From Paenibacillus cookii (GTDB lineage Bacteria > Bacillota > Bacilli > Paenibacillales > Paenibacillaceae): a DNA stretch of 64,000 nt. The position numbers and the translations under genes were made by a program. The notes under the pieces were generated by a model that saw nothing but the letters and a program-made list of their open reading frames with translations, did not search any database and was not told the DNA's origin. Shown here one piece after another: positions 61,467 to 64,000 of the stretch. Where the stretch lies: positions 111,932-175,931 of the forward strand of contig NZ_BORW01000011.1 of the NCBI RefSeq assembly GCF_018333375.1, written 5' to 3'. Positions within the stretch are counted from its first letter, which is position 1, and each line of letters starts with the position of its first letter.

Positions 61467-62837
61467 ATGGAGCGTTTCTTTAAGTTAAAGGAACACGGAA
61501 CCAATGTAAGGACAGAAATCATTGCCGGTCTGACGACCTTTATGGCCATGGCATACATCCTGTTCGTCAACGGGCTGTTTTTGGGCGAAGGCGGAGCCGG
61601 CATCCCGAATGAGGGAGTATTTTTTGCGACGGCTGTGGGAGCGGGCTTGGTAACGATCCTGATGGGATTGTTCGTCAACATTCCGATCGCTTTGGCGCCG
61701 GGCATGGGGCTTAACGCTTATTTTATGACGGTGGTGCTCAGCTCGAACGGCGCGATCACTTGGCAGGCGGCACTGGGCGCCGTATTTATCTCGGGTATCG
61801 TATTTCTCATTTTGACCGTGACGAAGGTTCGGCAGATGCTGATGACGGCCGTTCCGCAAAACCTGAAAAACGCGATTACGGTCGGCATCGGTTTGTTTAT
61901 CGCGATCGTCGGCTTTAAGCTGAGCAACCTGATTTCCATTTCGGTCAATGCGGGCACGGATGCCAGCAAGCCGGTCGGCGGCGCGAACTTCAACTTGATG
62001 CTTAGCGACTTCTTTACGCATAAAGATGCTCTTCTAGCTTTGATCGGTCTGTTGTTTATCGCCGTCCTGATGGTGCTGCGCGTGAAAGGCGCCTTGCTCA
62101 TCGGGATCGTCGTAACGACGTTGATCGGCATTCCGATGGGCGTGACGGACCTGAGCGGCCTGGCGCATGCCAATTGGATTCCTTCCTTTACGAATCTGGC
62201 CGTCGGCCAATTGGACCTCAAGGGCGCTCTTCACATCGGTTTGTTTGATATCGTATTTATTTTCACGTTTGTCGAATTGTTTGATACGTTCGGAACATTG
62301 GTCGGTACAGCGACTCGCGCCGGTTTGATGAAAAACAAGGAAAAAGGCGAAAAAACGATCGGGAAAGCCATGCTGGTCGACGCCGTCGGCGTCAGCGCAG
62401 GCGCGGTTTTGGGTACGAGCACGGTGACGGCTTTCGTCGAAAGCACCGCCGGCGTCGAAGCAGGCGGACGGACAGGCCTGACGGCGGTCACGACGGGCGT
62501 GCTGTTCATTTTGTCCCTGTTTATCGCTCCGCTTGCCCTGGTGGTTCCTTCGGCGGCAACGGCACCGGCGCTGATCGTCGTAGGCGTGCTTATGATGAGC
62601 CAAGTCCGCAACATCGAGTGGGATGATTTCTTTGAAGCTTTCCCTGCGTTTTTGACGATCATTTTGATGCCGTTCACCGGCGGGATTGCGAACGGTATTT
62701 CGGCCGGGATTTTGTCCTACGTCATTTTGGCGATCTTCGCGAACATCGCGATGAAGCGCAAAGTGAAAATCCATTGGCTGATGTGGGTGCTTGCGGTCAT
62801 CGTTATTTTCCGTTTCGTGTTCCTGGGAACAGAATAA
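61467..62837 (+). CDS. pbuG: NCS2 family guanine/hypoxanthine permease (PbuG type)
   Basis: A 456-residue membrane transporter with about 12-14 helices. AzgA/NCS2-type motifs: FKLKEHGTNVRTEIIAGLTTFMAMAYILFVN (outlined by TEIIAGLTTFMAMAYILFVN), ALAPGMGLNAYF, PQNLKNAITVGIGLFIA, FTFVELFDTFGTLVG, ESTAGVEAGGRTGLTAV and GIANGISAGILSY. It imports purine bases by proton symport. Control by a guanine-class riboswitch agrees with PbuG rather than an adenine permease. Start ATG at 61467 with AAGGGGG upstream, followed by a terminator at 62853. Confidence 0.94.
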   Translation: MERFFKLKEHGTNVRTEIIAGLTTFMAMAYILFVNGLFLGEGGAGIPNEGVFFATAVGAGLVTILMGLFVNIPIALAPGMGLNAYFMTVVLSSNGAITWQAALGAVFISGIVFLILTVTKVRQMLMTAVPQNLKNAITVGIGLFIAIVGFKLSNLISISVNAGTDASKPVGGANFNLMLSDFFTHKDALLALIGLLFIAVLMVLRVKGALLIGIVVTTLIGIPMGVTDLSGLAHANWIPSFTNLAVGQLDLKGALHIGLFDIVFIFTFVELFDTFGTLVGTATRAGLMKNKEKGEKTIGKAMLVDAVGVSAGAVLGTSTVTAFVESTAGVEAGGRTGLTAVTTGVLFILSLFIAPLALVVPSAATAPALIVVGVLMMSQVRNIEWDDFFEAFPAFLTIILMPFTGGIANGISAGILSYVILAIFANIAMKRKVKIHWLMWVLAVIVIFRFVFLGTE

Positions 62838-62852
62838 ATATTATATAGTAGA

Positions 62853-62900
62853 AAAAGGGTTGCTTTCCTTCGAGTGGAGAGCGGCCCTTTTGTTTGTTTT
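62853..62900 (+). terminator. terminator after purine permease
   Basis: AAAAGGG-GCT-TCC pairs with GGA-AGC-CCCTTTT around a TTCGAGT loop, followed by T-rich sequence. Confidence 0.88.
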
Positions 62901-63074
62901 GCTCATCTTGCCGTTATCGAATGTCCTTTGGGTTTCTTTTCGATCGGGCAGCTGCTTAAAAATTTTACCTGGCTCATTGCGTCTGGCTTTGGACGTACCG
63001 GGGTGATGTCGGTTACAGCACGGTTTTGGAGAATGAAAAGTAAAATGAATCATTTAGTTTTTTTTAAAAAAAGG
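62901..63074. other. non-coding stretch before rRNA promoters
   Basis: Short frames cross this region, but none has a ribosome site or protein-like sequence. It ends in an AT-rich tract (63055-63073) that looks like an UP element for the first rRNA promoter. Nothing else is seen. Confidence 0.6.
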
Positions 63075-63103
63075 TTGCATTATGTTTCTGTACATGGTAT
63101 ATT
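63075..63103 (+). promoter_or_regulatory. rRNA operon promoter P1
   Basis: TTGCAT (63075-63080), 17 bp, TATATT (63098-63103), preceded by T- and A-runs resembling an UP element. Confidence 0.8.
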
Positions 63104-63207
63104 CTAATTCCGGCCAAGAAAACATGATGTTGCGACCACGAAATGGGATGAACAACATTGATGAATTCGAAGCAAGCAGTGCTTCAAAAAAAGATTTTAA
63201 AAAGAGC

Positions 63208-63236
63208 TTGCATAAAACAGTCGGACATGTTATAAT
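63208..63236 (+). promoter_or_regulatory. rRNA operon promoter P2
   Basis: TTGCAT (63208-63213), 17 bp, TATAAT (63231-63236), preceded by A-rich tracts at 63186-63203. Same -35 and spacing as P1; the two are 133 bp apart, the usual tandem layout. Confidence 0.88.
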
Positions 63237-63277
63237 ATAAAAGTTGTTGCCGATAAGAAAATCGACGATGGCGAGTG

Positions 63278-63604
63278 AAGTTTGATCTTTGAAAACTGAA
63301 CAACGAGTGAGATATGAGGTTTCGGCAACGAAACCGAAACGCGAAGCGAACCGGTCCAAGCCTATGGCTGGATGGTTTGTGGAGCACAAATGAGAATTAA
63401 TATAATGAATTTTTCGATTGTGCTTTGCTCAATCGAAAAATTCATTATTTCTCGTCAGATTCAAAATGAGCTAAGAGCTCTTTCGAAGATGCGGATTGAA
63501 AATGATCGACTCAGCCGAGCTTGACCCATTTTCAATCGTCGGTCGAACGAAGTTCGACCTTTCGATGAATCACCCGTCGCTGCAAAGCCGACGAATGATT
63601 CATC
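63278..63604 (+). other. rRNA leader with boxA-like element and five hairpins
   Basis: TGATCTTTGAAAACTGAAC (about 63281-63299) matches the Bacillus rRNA boxA/antitermination context. Downstream are perfect hairpins: GGTTTCG-GCAA-CGAAACC (63318-63335); a 19-bp stem at 63402-63448 with 9-nt loop; GATTGAAAATG/CATTTTCAATC (63494-63537); GGTCGAAC-GAA-GTTCGACC (63541-63559); and GATGAATCA/TGATTCATC (63564-63604), which ends exactly at the 16S boundary. They are candidates for RNase processing and antitermination. Confidence 0.8.

Positions 63605-64000
<396 letters not shown>

Noticed and set aside
62874..63389. short ORFs on both strands before the rRNA operon
   Set aside because: They cross the rRNA promoters and leader, lack ribosome sites and encode no protein-like sequence.

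Overview
The window reads as chromosomal DNA of a Paenibacillus-type Gram-positive bacterium (Bacillota, Paenibacillaceae). The evidence is direct: a 16S rRNA gene starts at the right edge with Paenibacillus-like variable sequence, many genes start at GTG or TTG behind strong AGGAGG-type ribosome sites, carbohydrate ABC genes sit beside a YesM/YesN-type two-component system, and the copper-amine-oxidase-like stalk domain is attached to three different secreted enzymes. Nearly all of it is core or soft-core chromosome. I see no prophage, insertion sequence, CRISPR array or tRNA gene.

Layout. 1-3.9 kb: end of an HD-GYP domain protein, a YneF-like membrane protein, folE, an alpha/beta hydrolase and an IclR regulator. 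4-9.4 kb (mostly minus strand): S9 peptidase, secreted hydrolase, and a GntR regulator translationally coupled to a membrane protein. 9.5-13.1 kb: two small proteins, then a WYL-domain regulator followed by two tandem paralogues that look like inactivated members of the BtrH/C39-like cysteine-hydrolase fold. 13.2-21.6 kb: acnA, amidase-domain protein, ddl, uvsE, inositol monophosphatase-like gene. 21.7-31.4 kb: flavodoxin-like oxidoreductase with divergent HxlR regulator, then a six-gene carbohydrate uptake and sensing cluster (binding protein, two permeases, histidine kinase, membrane-anchored binding-protein-like protein, AraC-type response regulator). 31.4-37.7 kb: SGNH hydrolase, quinone oxidoreductase, LysR regulator, GH74-type glycoside hydrolase. 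37.7-43.3 kb: trpS behind a T-box leader and a putative Trp leader ORF, VanZ-like protein, hemL/gsaB, LCP protein, bcp. 43.4-47.6 kb: two MarR-regulated transporter units. 47.6-57.2 kb: DedA protein, polysaccharide deacetylase, MoxR/DUF58/transglutaminase operon, guaA, YdcF-like protein. 57.3-61.1 kb: a D-amino-acid catabolic operon. 61.1-64 kb: guanine-riboswitch-controlled purine permease, then tandem rRNA promoters, a highly structured leader and the start of 16S rRNA.

The strongest regulatory signals come from the bases themselves. An identical 7-5-7 inverted repeat (arms TGTTTCA/TGAAACA) lies just downstream of the promoters of the IclR gene and of acnA, about 13 kb apart, which suggests IclR control of aconitase. 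trpS appears to have two layers of control: a T-box with a UGG specifier and, behind it, a well-initiated ORF with tandem Trp codons that overlaps the trpS start in another frame. Three MarR/GntR-type regulators each have a clear palindrome at their own promoter. The WYL plus twin pseudo-enzyme cassette is the least explained protein-coding unit.
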